A stretch of 53,766 bases of DNA from positions 2,438 through 56,203 of the forward strand of contig NVUI01000009.1 in assembly GCA_002733105.1 (NCBI GenBank). Reading direction: 5' to 3'. The notes beneath the pieces are model-generated. The model did no database searches, was not told the DNA's origin, and saw only the letters and a list, made by a program, of their open reading frames with translations. Made by a program: the position numbers and the translations under genes. Shown one piece after another: positions 13,825-21,456 of this stretch; position 1 is the first letter of the stretch; every line of letters begins with the position of its first letter. The stretch is from Methylophaga sp. GTDB lineage: Bacteria; Pseudomonadota; Gammaproteobacteria; Nitrosococcales; Methylophagaceae.

Positions 13825-15045
13825 TTAATTCTTATCTGCTCGATTAATAGGTACAACATCTGCACCACTAGCTAATCCATCCAAGTAATCAGCCCAAGAT
13901 TGCATCATTTTTTTACGTTCTGGTAGATATTGAGCATAGTTATATGCTGCTCGTACCCCATTTTTTTCACCATGGGCTAACTGTCTTTCAATAGCATCTC
14001 TGTTCCATCCCTGTTCGTTCAGAATGGTAGAAGCCATACTTCTGAAACCGTGAGCTGTCATTTCTTCTTTGGTATATCCCATTCGCCTTAGTGCAGCGTT
14101 AACGGTGTTATTGCTCATTGGCCGTGTCTTAGTGCGATTACTAGGAAAAACGTACTTATCACGCCCTGTAACTGGCTCTATATTTTTTAATACGGCTATT
14201 GCTTGTTTAGATAAAGGTACGATGTGAACCACACGCATTTTCATCTTCTCTGGTGGTAACCGCCATTCAGCATTATCTAAATCTATTTCTGACCATTCAG
14301 CCTGTCTTAACTCCCCGGGACGAACAAATATTAACGGCGATAATTTTAGGGCTGTAGCTGTGATGGTAGTGCCTGAAAAGTCTTTGATTGCTCTCATCAA
14401 TGCACCAATTTTCACGGGCTCAGTGATTGAGGCATGATGTTGTACTCTTGTGGGTGGTAAAGCACCTTTTAAATCAGCTGCTGGATCACGTTCAGCACGT
14501 CCTGTTGCAATGGCATATCTAAACACTTGCCCACAGATCTGATTAACACGATGAGCAGTTTCTAACGCCCCTCTATTCTCAACACGTCTTAACACTGAGA
14601 GTAATTCAGGTGCGGTAATGTCATTAATGTCTTTATTACCTAACCAAGGGAAGGCGTTTTGTTCTAGCCGAATTAATGTTCTTGTTGAATGGCTCTCTGA
14701 CCAATTGGCACTGAATTTACTATGCCACTCACGAGCGACTGCTTCAAAGCTGCGTTCACTAATTGTCCGTTTGTGAATTTTGTCCATCTTGCGCTCGTAT
14801 AATGGATCTAGTCCATCAGATACGATTGCTCTAAATTCATCTCTTTTAAGTGTGGCAGCTTTTAATGTTATTTCAGGATAAGTTCCCACCGACATTTCTT
14901 TTTGCTTACCACCAAAGCGATAACGAACACGCCACCACTTGCCTCCATTAGGTGAAATAATTAGATAAAGTCCAAGACCTGCTGAAAGCTTATATTGCTT
15001 TTCTTTAGGCTTAGCGTTTCTTATCTGAATATCAGTTAAAGCCAC
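13825..15045 (-). CDS. int: Site-specific tyrosine integrase (DUF4102-type N-terminus)
   Basis: GTG at 15043-15045 gives 406 residues starting (M)ALTDIQIRNAKPKEKQYKL, the usual opening of P4-type integrases; the longer frame to 15090 merely reads through the arm repeats (MMVTLVVTHEVVVVT) and is rejected. The N-terminal arm-binding domain is followed by a core-binding domain (about 100-180) and the catalytic domain with Arg in RPGELRQ, His/Arg in HGFR, His in LAHGE and Tyr in YNYAQYLPER. The gene sits beside ssrA-end copy C and reads into the element. Its start is inside the repeats at 15047-15086, so integrase binding could repress its own promoter. Confidence 0.93.
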   Translation of the reverse strand: MALTDIQIRNAKPKEKQYKLSAGLGLYLIISPNGGKWWRVRYRFGGKQKEMSVGTYPEITLKAATLKRDEFRAIVSDGLDPLYERKMDKIHKRTISERSFEAVAREWHSKFSANWSESHSTRTLIRLEQNAFPWLGNKDINDITAPELLSVLRRVENRGALETAHRVNQICGQVFRYAIATGRAERDPAADLKGALPPTRVQHHASITEPVKIGALMRAIKDFSGTTITATALKLSPLIFVRPGELRQAEWSEIDLDNAEWRLPPEKMKMRVVHIVPLSKQAIAVLKNIEPVTGRDKYVFPSNRTKTRPMSNNTVNAALRRMGYTKEEMTAHGFRSMASTILNEQGWNRDAIERQLAHGEKNGVRAAYNYAQYLPERKKMMQSWADYLDGLASGADVVPINRADKN

Positions 15046-15046
15046 T

Positions 15047-15086
15047 GTTACCACCACCACTTCATGAGTTACCACTAAAGTTACCA
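15047..15086 (+). promoter_or_regulatory. Right integrase arm-type repeats (three GTTACCA sites)
   Basis: GTTACCACCA begins at 15047, GTTACCACT at 15068 and GTTACCA at 15080, same direction as the three left-end copies. The last two are 12 bp apart, matching the left pair. They overlap the 5' edge of the integrase gene. Confidence 0.65.
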
Positions 15087-15140
15087 TCATTTATGGTGGG
15101 AAGTCTATAGTCTTTATTGGACGTTACTGGAGTATAAAAA

Positions 15141-15165
15141 CACGAAACCCCGCATAAATGCAGGG
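15141..15165 (-). terminator. Terminator for ssrA supplied by the island
   Basis: Minus-strand CCCTGCAT / ATGCGGGG forms an 8-bp stem with a TT loop, followed by TTTCGTGTTTTTA. It lies within the element, about 40 bp beyond the ssrA 3' end, so it replaces the terminator separated by integration. Confidence 0.75.
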
Positions 15166-15202
15166 CTTAGTGGTCTTTCTTGGATGTCCTAGGACAAGTA
15201 AA

Positions 15203-15221
15203 TGGTGGAGACGGCGGGAAT
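15203..15221 (-). repeat. Attachment-site copy C, within the ssrA 3' end
   Basis: The functional 3' end of ssrA, tggtggagacggcgggaat on the plus strand, duplicated at 2566 (19 bp) and 2732 (14 bp). The T-stem/acceptor end of a tmRNA is a well-known integration target, and the gene is regenerated on integration. Confidence 0.85.
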
Positions 15222-15561
15222 CGAACCCGCGTCCGCAAATCCTCCGCTTTCGGATCTACATGCTTATTTCATCTATTATTTTAACTATCAGCTACCCGAT
15301 GAACAGGGAAAACAAATAGCGATCTTGTTAAGGTTTTAGTCTATCAGTACCAAGCATACGTCAAGCTTATCTTATGAGAATCGACCCCTGATATCTGAAC
15401 GCATAAGTACGGCTTCAGTCAGAGGCTAGCAAGCCTAAGCTGCTAGGGCGTAGTTGTTATCGTTTGCAACTATCATTGTGTTAGTCTTTTTTACGAGAAG
15501 AACTAACATACTCGGCATGCACCTTAAGTTTTGTAACCCACGTCGAAGCCAGGTCGTCCCC
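15203..15561 (-). ncRNA. ssrA: tmRNA (transfer-messenger RNA)
   Basis: 359 nt. The 5' end reads GGGGACGACCTGGCTTCGAC and the 3' end TTCGATTCCCGCCGTCTCCA followed by CCA, so the tRNA-like domain can close and carries an encoded CCA. The tag frame (15467-15435) is GCA AAC GAT AAC AAC TAC GCC CTA GCA GCT TAG, giving ANDNNYALAA. The YALAA end is the protease recognition tail. It rescues stalled ribosomes together with SmpB, whose gene is 59 bp upstream. A perfect promoter is not seen; AGTATA on the plus strand at 15583-15588 (TATACT, minus) could be its -10, with 5' processing. Confidence 0.96.
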
Positions 15562-15582
15562 TTAAAGTTGTACGATTAAGAC

Positions 15583-15605
15583 AGTATAAATGAGTGAATG
15601 TTTCA
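15583..15605 (-). promoter_or_regulatory. Possible ssrA promoter (-10) and adjacent palindrome
   Basis: Minus-strand TATACT at 15588-15583 lies 21 nt from the mature tmRNA 5' end. A palindrome AGTGAAacaTTCACT (15605-15591) overlaps the region upstream. No good -35 is visible. Confidence 0.35.
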
Positions 15606-15620
15606 CTGCTCGATTAATTG

Positions 15621-16103
15621 TTATTTGTTTCTAAAGATCCGTGCTTTTTCACGCTTCCAATCATTATCTTTGGCCGCAGCGCGCTTATCGTGATGTTGCT
15701 TACCTTTAGCTAGGGCGATTTCAAGTTTTGCTCGACCTTTTTTCCAATACATCGCAACAGGCACTATGGTGTAACCTTTTCGGTCTACAGCGCCAATCAG
15801 TCTGTTGAGCTCTATTCTATTCAGTAATAGTTTGCGACGACGCACATTTTCGGGATGGATATGTGTCGATGCGGATAATAGCGGTGAAATATGGGCACCA
15901 AGTAACCATGCTTCACCACGATGCAATTCAATATAGCTTTCGTTTAATTGTAAGCGTCCATCGCGTATACTTTTCACTTCCCATCCTTCTAGCACAATGC
16001 CTGCTTCAAATTTGTCTTCAAGGAAGTAGTCATGTCTAGCTCGACGGTTTTGTGCAATCGTACTATTACTATGGGTCTTTTTTTTGTTTTTACTCGCTGC
16101 CAT
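15621..16103 (-). CDS. smpB: SsrA-binding protein SmpB
   Basis: 160 residues, family length. [20 protein letters not shown], then [28 protein letters not shown] and the basic C-terminal tail ([19 protein letters not shown]) are all typical. SmpB binds the tmRNA tRNA-like domain and places it in the empty A site, with the tail in the mRNA channel. Same strand as ssrA with 59 bp between. The plus-strand transporter starts divergently. Confidence 0.96.
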   Translation of the reverse strand: MAASKNKKKTHSNSTIAQNRRARHDYFLEDKFEAGIVLEGWEVKSIRDGRLQLNESYIELHRGEAWLLGAHISPLLSASTHIHPENVRRRKLLLNRIELNRLIGAVDRKGYTIVPVAMYWKKGRAKLEIALAKGKQHHDKRAAAKDNDWKREKARIFRNK

Positions 16104-16186
16104 TCACATATTATATAATGCTAAGCTTGAGCAATTGGACAAATTACGACAAAATCCTTATTTATTTTGATAAAACTGAGAATATT

Positions 16187-17554
16187 ATGAGTAGACCTGC
16201 CGAATCTATCCATGGCCAATGGTCGTCACGCTGGGCATTTATTCTTGCCGCAACGGGTGCTGCTGTTGGTTTAGGTAATATCTGGAAGTTTCCATATATT
16301 GCGGGAGAAAACGGCGGTGGCGCATTTGTTCTGGTCTATTTGCTGTGTATTGCCTGTATTGGCATTCCAGTGATGATGGCAGAGATTATGATTGGTCGCC
16401 GCGGCCGACAAAATCCTGTTAATAGTTTGCGTAGCTTGGCAGATGAAGAAAAGAGAAACCCGCACTGGGAGTATCTTGGTTGGAGCGGTGTTATAGCTGG
16501 CTTTCTGATTTTATCTTATTATAGTGTGATTGCTGGCCAAGCCATGGCTTATGTGTTTCGCTCTTTTAGTGGTGTGTTTGAGGGTGTTACAGCTGATGGT
16601 GCGCAAAGTATCTATGCTTCTCTCACCGGCGATCCTGAACGCTTATTAGCTTGGCATACGGTTTTTATGGTGTTCACTATGATTGTGGTTTCTCGTGGCG
16701 TTAAAGGTGGTTTAGAAAAGTCTGTTAAATTCCTGATGCCTGCCCTGTTTGCCATATTATTGTTATTGGTAGGTTATGCCGCCAATACCGGTGAATATTT
16801 TAATCAGGCCATTGATTTCTTATTTCAGCCTGATTTTTCAAAATTAACTGGTGAAGGCATTCTCATTGCTATGGGCCATGCATTCTTTACCCTTAGTTTA
16901 GGTATGGGTGCCATTATGGTTTATGGTGCTTATTTACCCAAAGATGTGTCTATTGCCAAAGTATCTATTTCAATCGCGATTGCTGACACGCTAGTTGCGC
17001 TATTGGCGGGGATGGCTATTTTCCCGTTAGTATTTGCCAATGGCTTAGAAGTCGGTGCTGGACCAGGGCTTATATTTGAAACTTTGCCTATTGCTTTTGG
17101 ACATATGGCGGGTGGTGCATTATTTGGTGGGTTATTCTTTTTGCTACTGGTTTTTGCTGCATGGAGTTCGGCTATTTCATTGATTGAACCGGCTATTGCA
17201 TGGCTGGTTGAAAATAGAAATATAAGCCGTAAGCGAGCCTGTGTATATGCTGGCTTTGCTACTTGGTTGTTGGGTTTATTAACTGTATTTTCATTTAATA
17301 TTGGCCAGCACTGGTTATTATTTGGCAAAACCATGTTTGAGTTATTAGATTATGTAACTGCCAATATTATGTTGCCACTTGGCGGCTTATCTATTGCTAT
17401 TTTCTCTGGCTGGATATTAGCTAAAAACAGTTCTCAACAAGAACTGGCTATTCAACATCCTATTCTTTATCACTTGTGGCGGATCCTTATTCGGTATATT
17501 ACGCCTGCAGCGGTGATTGTTGTATTTTTAAAAGTAACCGGTATATTAAATTAA
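16187..17554 (+). CDS. Sodium:neurotransmitter symporter (NSS) family transporter
   Basis: 455 residues from ATG 16187; longer starts overlap smpB and give an unnatural N-terminus. WAFILAATGAAVGLGNIWKF in helix 1 is the family signature (Na+ and substrate site, LeuT-like fold), followed by about eleven further hydrophobic helices. Predicted substrate is an amino acid or similar small zwitterion, moved with Na+. It overlaps nothing and is 8 bp upstream of ratA, so they may be cotranscribed. Confidence 0.9.
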   Translation: MSRPAESIHGQWSSRWAFILAATGAAVGLGNIWKFPYIAGENGGGAFVLVYLLCIACIGIPVMMAEIMIGRRGRQNPVNSLRSLADEEKRNPHWEYLGWSGVIAGFLILSYYSVIAGQAMAYVFRSFSGVFEGVTADGAQSIYASLTGDPERLLAWHTVFMVFTMIVVSRGVKGGLEKSVKFLMPALFAILLLLVGYAANTGEYFNQAIDFLFQPDFSKLTGEGILIAMGHAFFTLSLGMGAIMVYGAYLPKDVSIAKVSISIAIADTLVALLAGMAIFPLVFANGLEVGAGPGLIFETLPIAFGHMAGGALFGGLFFLLLVFAAWSSAISLIEPAIAWLVENRNISRKRACVYAGFATWLLGLLTVFSFNIGQHWLLFGKTMFELLDYVTANIMLPLGGLSIAIFSGWILAKNSSQQELAIQHPILYHLWRILIRYITPAAVIVVFLKVTGILN

Positions 17555-17562
17555 TAGCTAGC

Positions 17563-18003
17563 ATGACCACCATTACCCGTAGTTCTCTCGTTTTATACAC
17601 CCCAGATCAAATGTTTGATCTGGTGAATGATATTGAGGCTTATCCCTCTTTTTTACCTTGGTGCCGAAGTAGTAAAATTATCACTAAAACAGATCATGTT
17701 ATTTCTGCATCATTAGATCTTGCTAAGGGTGGTATTCATCACCAGTTTTCAACCCGAAATACTATCGTCCCCGGGGAATCTATTGATATTGAACTTATCG
17801 ATGGGCCCTTTCAACGTCTTGAAGGTCACTGGCAATTTGCTATGATCGGTGATAATCAAGGCTGTAGAATACAATTGGATATGGATTTTGAATTCTCAAA
17901 CCGGCTTATTAGTATGGCGCTTGGCCCCATCTTCACCCAAATCTCTGGCTCTTTAGTCGACGCCTTTTGTAAACGCGCTCAGGATATCTATGGAAACAAC
18001 TAA
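17563..18003 (+). CDS. ratA: RatA / COQ10-type START-domain protein
   Basis: 146 residues from ATG 17563. LYTPDQMFDLVNDIEAYPSF, LPWCRSSKI and FQRLEGHWQF follow the polyketide cyclase/START family of E. coli RatA and mitochondrial Coq10. Described as a ribosome-association toxin in E. coli, but the family is equally linked to ubiquinone binding, so chaperoning of quinone is possible. Overlaps rnfH by 14 nt, as in many gammaproteobacteria near smpB. Confidence 0.88.
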   Translation: MTTITRSSLVLYTPDQMFDLVNDIEAYPSFLPWCRSSKIITKTDHVISASLDLAKGGIHHQFSTRNTIVPGESIDIELIDGPFQRLEGHWQFAMIGDNQGCRIQLDMDFEFSNRLISMALGPIFTQISGSLVDAFCKRAQDIYGNN

Positions 18004-18310
18004 TCATCTAAGTATTGAGGTGGCATATGCTCTACCTGATGAGCAAGTCATTTTAACGCTAGAAGTCCCCAAAGAAACAACTGTTGAAGAGGCTATCAAA
18101 CGTTCAGGCGTGCTTGAAAGCTACCCACAGATAGATCTAAGTGTTGATAAAGTCGGCATTTTTGGCAAGATGTGTAAGCTCACCGCTACTTTACGTGAAA
18201 AAGACCGGATAGAAATTTATCGTAAACTGACTGCTGATCCTAAAGAATCTCGTCGTCAAAAAGCTGAAATGGAACGTAAAAAAGCAGTACAGGAAAAACA
18301 ACGAAGCTAA
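17990..18310 (+). CDS. rnfH: RnfH-family ubiquitin-like protein
   Basis: 106 residues. IEVAYALPDEQVILTLEVP, then VGIFGKMCKLTATLREKDR and IEIYRKLTADPKESRR are the RnfH (RatB) signature, a beta-grasp ubiquitin-like fold. The C-terminus is a basic charged helix (ESRRQKAEMERKKAVQEKQR). It is coupled with ratA by overlap. Cellular role is not well defined. Confidence 0.9.
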   Translation: METTNHLSIEVAYALPDEQVILTLEVPKETTVEEAIKRSGVLESYPQIDLSVDKVGIFGKMCKLTATLREKDRIEIYRKLTADPKESRRQKAEMERKKAVQEKQRS

Positions 18311-19098
18311 CGCCCTTCTAATAATGCCATTTCGGCATCAGTGAACCCAGCTTGTTTTCGCGCCTCGGTGTGGAACGGGCCGCGTAGTTCACCCGAGAAG
18401 TAAGTGTCTAATAAATCTTTAAATGTGGTAAAAGGATCAACAGATCGTTGTTCGCAGAGATAGTTAAACCAATGCGTACCTATGGTGACATGACCAATTT
18501 CTTCACGAAGAATTATTGCTAAAATCTCAACGGCTCTTAAGTCACCACTTCCGGTTAATTTATCCATCATTTTCGGGGTAACATCTAAACCTCTAGCTTC
18601 TAAAACACGCGGAACTAATGCCATTCTAATTAAGGGATCATGATGGGTTTTTTTCGCCATTTCCCACATCCCATTATGAGCAGGAAAATCACCATAGTCA
18701 TACCCTAATGACAATAAGTGATCACGTAATAAGACGAAGTGTTCTGCTTCTTCACTCGCCACTCTCGCCCAATCATCATAAAATTGATGTGGCAAATTGG
18801 GAAATCGAGCCACAGCATCCCATGCTAAATTAATCGCATTAAATTCAATATGAGTAATCGCATGAATTAATGTAGCAGTACCCGTCGCTGCACTATTGCG
18901 TCGTCTTGGCAGATCACGTGGTGCAACAAGTTCAGGTTTGTCTGGGTGTCCTGCTATATCAGGTAAAGATAGTGCATCGGTCGATATGGTTAATTCACCA
19001 TTCAACCAGCGTTGATATAGGGTTCGGGTATATTCAACTTTTTTCAGTGGCTCCGTTATAAGTAGGCATTCTAGTGCTGCTTGACGTAAATCATCCAT
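18307..19098 (-). CDS. DUF455 ferritin-like protein
   Basis: 263 residues, converging on rnfH with a 4-nt overlap. Di-iron-type ligands are visible: HIEFNAINLAWD (about 82-93), RVASEEAEHFVLLRDHL (about 111-127), and LREEIGHVTIGTHWF near 197-211. Together they form the E, ExxH, E, ExxH pattern of ferritin-like helical bundles, as in MiaE-related proteins. Substrate unknown. Its start overlaps the upstream permease stop by 8 nt, so both genes form one transcript. Confidence 0.88.
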   Translation of the reverse strand: MDDLRQAALECLLITEPLKKVEYTRTLYQRWLNGELTISTDALSLPDIAGHPDKPELVAPRDLPRRRNSAATGTATLIHAITHIEFNAINLAWDAVARFPNLPHQFYDDWARVASEEAEHFVLLRDHLLSLGYDYGDFPAHNGMWEMAKKTHHDPLIRMALVPRVLEARGLDVTPKMMDKLTGSGDLRAVEILAIILREEIGHVTIGTHWFNYLCEQRSVDPFTTFKDLLDTYFSGELRGPFHTEARKQAGFTDAEMALLEGR

Positions 19099-20071
19099 CT
19101 AAACGTACCCGTGGATCAACTAAGGTATAGGATAAATCGGTTAACACTAAACCGATAATGTAGAGCACCGAACCCAAAAATACCATGGCTCGGACAATGG
19201 CAAAATCTTGAGCATTAATCGCGTCGATAGTGTAACTGCCAAGGCCCGGAATACCGAAGAATGATTCTAAAATAAGACTGCCCATGAATAATGTTGGTAA
19301 TACAACAACAGCACCGGTCAAAATGGGGATCATGGCATTTTTGAGCACATGTCTGAACAATACTTGTACTTCTGATAAACCTTTGGCACGTGCCGTTCGC
19401 ACATAGTCTTTAGAGACTTCTTCTAAAAATAAGGTTCGATACCAGCGGGAGCCAGCTCCAATGCCTGACACGATACCTATCGCGACGGGCAGAATAAGGA
19501 ATTTAATCGCACTAAAACCTTCTCCATAGCCTGATATAGGCACCAATTGCATTAATTTTCCCACTAAGAATTGGCCACCAATAATATAAAACAAGCTGGA
19601 TATGGACATAATGATGACGCAGATAACAACGCCGCCTAGATCGACATAAGTTGCTCTAAAAAAGACCATCAATAGTGCAAAAGTGATATTGACTAACAAA
19701 CCAATCACAAAAATAGGTATTGCGATAGCTAAACTAGGCCACATTCTTGTTTTAATATCATCGGCAATATCTCTACCATCATCAGCCTGACCAAATTTAA
19801 AGGCAAAAAGACTCAATGATTTTTCAAAAAATATCGTGTCTGAAGCTTTGGCTAAACCTTCACTATCACTACTCCATAATAGTGGTTTATCGTAGCCGCG
19901 CTCTTGCTTCCATGCATCCATAGATTGTTGGGTAACGTATTTTGCACCTAATTGCATGCGCGCCATGTCATCAGGCGTGTTCACCATAAAAAACAAAGCA
20001 AAAGTTAAAGCATTAACGCCCATTAATATGGGAAATGCGTATAGAATTCTTCTTATAATATAGGCAAACAT
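19091..20071 (-). CDS. OppB/DppB-type ABC transporter permease (orphan)
   Basis: 326 residues. The opening MFAYIIRRILYAFPILMGVN is the usual first helix; the EAA-like loop is VSKDYVRTARAKGLSEVQVL followed by RHVLKNAMIPILT, and it ends SYTLVDPRVRLDG. It would form half of an inner-membrane peptide/oligopeptide channel. The partner permease, ATPases and binding protein are not adjacent. A large peptide-binding lipoprotein lies 25 kb away at 45694-47841. A long insertion between helices 1 and 2 (about residues 35-100) is present. Confidence 0.88.
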   Translation of the reverse strand: MFAYIIRRILYAFPILMGVNALTFALFFMVNTPDDMARMQLGAKYVTQQSMDAWKQERGYDKPLLWSSDSEGLAKASDTIFFEKSLSLFAFKFGQADDGRDIADDIKTRMWPSLAIAIPIFVIGLLVNITFALLMVFFRATYVDLGGVVICVIIMSISSLFYIIGGQFLVGKLMQLVPISGYGEGFSAIKFLILPVAIGIVSGIGAGSRWYRTLFLEEVSKDYVRTARAKGLSEVQVLFRHVLKNAMIPILTGAVVVLPTLFMGSLILESFFGIPGLGSYTIDAINAQDFAIVRAMVFLGSVLYIIGLVLTDLSYTLVDPRVRLDG

Positions 20072-20207
20072 AAATCACACAAATTATTTAGTCGTCATAG
20101 TATATACCGGCATCTTCAATGAGAACGAGTATAAAACTGTTTTTTTGTTTATTAGTTAATTCTTATATAGAATAGACGGATAACATCACAAAGTTAAGGA
20201 TCCCGAT

Positions 20208-20552
20208 ATGGCAAAAACAGCAATAGATCTAGTACAAGAAGCAAAGGCTATTATTACTGAGATCAGTGTTGAACAAGCAAACAACATGCTCGCTGATAAT
20301 GGCATTGCCCTTGATGTTCGGGAATTAAAAGAATATGAATCAGCTCATATTGCCAATGCCCATCATATTTCACGAGGTATGCTCGAATTTATGGTCGGTC
20401 AACACCCAGCATTCCAAGATAAAGATGCTTCTATCGTCGTTTACTGTAAATCTGGTGGTCGCTCTGCACTAGCCACTGTGGCATTGAAACAACTTGGTTT
20501 TTCTAATGTCTATTCTATGTCAGGTGGATTTGACGAGTGGAATGATCAATAG
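20208..20552 (+). CDS. Rhodanese-like sulfurtransferase
   Basis: 114 residues, single rhodanese domain. The catalytic loop is VVYCKSGGRSALA with Cys at about 84, preceded by DVRELKEYESAHIANAHHIS and followed by GFSNVYSMSGGFDEW. No signal peptide, so cytoplasmic. Good ribosome site (aaggat). Transfers sulfane sulfur to an unknown acceptor; 45 bp before the secreted CGC protein. Confidence 0.92.
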   Translation: MAKTAIDLVQEAKAIITEISVEQANNMLADNGIALDVRELKEYESAHIANAHHISRGMLEFMVGQHPAFQDKDASIVVYCKSGGRSALATVALKQLGFSNVYSMSGGFDEWNDQ

Positions 20553-20596
20553 AAAACCATGCTTTTATATAAGATTTTTAAAATAGAGAATTAATA

Positions 20597-21352
20597 ATGA
20601 AATTAAATAAAATAATCACCTTTGCTTCATTAGGATTAATGTTATGTGGCCATGTATTTGCCACAGAAACTAAAATAATGGTACGTGCAAAAGCAGTGGA
20701 TGCTAAATATATTGGTACTAGTGTGGGTGGTGTCAAAGTTGTGGTTGAAGATGCAGAAACCGGTGAGATTCTTGATCAAGGTTGGATTAATGGTGACACC
20801 GGTAGCACGACCGCTATTATCGAACAACCGATCAGTCGTGGCCAAGTCATGACCGATGACAAAACAGCGGGGTTTCTAGCCACACTCGATTTATCTAGCC
20901 CACGCTTAGTCCGTTTTAAACTTATCGGGCCTTATGGTTACCGTCAAGCATTACAAGAAGCGACCGTAACTAGTTGGGTGATTCCGGGTAAAGATATACT
21001 CGGTGATGGCATCACCCTAAATATGCCAGGGTTTATCGTTGATGCATGGACTCGTGTATTAGCCAAAGGCCAAGTTGATATTTATACCAAAGCGACCATG
21101 TTATGTGGTTGTCCTATTTATCAAGATGGCCCATGGGACCCAGATAATTACGAAGTCACCGCCATTATTATGCAAAATGAAGTCAAAGTAAGTGAGGTCA
21201 CTCTCGATTTCACCGGACCTGTTAACCTGTTTTCAGCTAAAACGACCTTAACTGAGTCTGGTCACTACAAAGCAATTGTCTATATTTTTGATAAAAAAAC
21301 AGGGAATGTTGGTGTTGATCGCACTATGTTTGAGATTGAGCTGGACCAATAA
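20597..21352 (+). CDS. Secreted conserved protein with CGC motif
   Basis: 251 residues. Signal peptide MKLNKIITFASLGLMLCGHV with cleavage likely after VFA (23). The mature part is beta-rich with two repeats of an immunoglobulin-like pattern. TMLCGCPIYQDGPWDPDNYE at about 172-191 holds a CxC pair that could bind a metal or be modified. I do not recognise a named family. It is followed after 104 bp by an MNIO enzyme and its DUF2063 partner, so it could be their substrate or a partner in metal or sulfur handling (inference). Confidence 0.6.
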   Translation: MKLNKIITFASLGLMLCGHVFATETKIMVRAKAVDAKYIGTSVGGVKVVVEDAETGEILDQGWINGDTGSTTAIIEQPISRGQVMTDDKTAGFLATLDLSSPRLVRFKLIGPYGYRQALQEATVTSWVIPGKDILGDGITLNMPGFIVDAWTRVLAKGQVDIYTKATMLCGCPIYQDGPWDPDNYEVTAIIMQNEVKVSEVTLDFTGPVNLFSAKTTLTESGHYKAIVYIFDKKTGNVGVDRTMFEIELDQ

Positions 21353-21456
21353 TTTTTCATTGCCCATAGCATTTATATGTCATGGGGATTTTTGTAACAT
21401 TTCTACTGATTAACTGTCTTTTAATGATAGATACTCAATATCAGGGGATAACTTAA

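Larger units (their letters stand above)
2732..15221 (-). mobile_element. Phage-satellite-like (PICI-like) island integrated in ssrA, about 12.5 kb
   Basis: Boundaries are ssrA-end copies at 2732 and 15203, with matching arm-type repeats inside each end. The integrase is beside ssrA and reads into the element. The gene order on the minus strand is: integrase, two small paired genes, S24 remnants, a coiled-coil protein, AlpA-like regulator, HTH protein, unknowns, small terminase, DUF5681 protein, and ejection-type structural proteins. Then come a small membrane protein, a putAbiC-like protein and a potassium-channel-like protein. There is no large terminase, portal, capsid, tail or lysis gene, so it cannot build a particle alone. 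A small terminase without a large one is typical of satellites that redirect helper packaging (known biology); mobilisation here is inference. Confidence 0.75.

Noticed and set aside
15046-15090. N-terminal extension of the integrase
   Set aside because: It consists of the translated GTTACCA arm repeats; GTG 15045 gives the family start.
16052-16186. Long N-terminal extension of the NSS transporter
   Set aside because: Overlaps smpB and gives a Tyr/Phe-rich start unlike the family; ATG 16187 is used instead.
17563-18310. ratA-rnfH as a defence toxin-antitoxin pair
   Set aside because: This is a conserved housekeeping neighbourhood next to smpB; a selective toxin role is not well supported.
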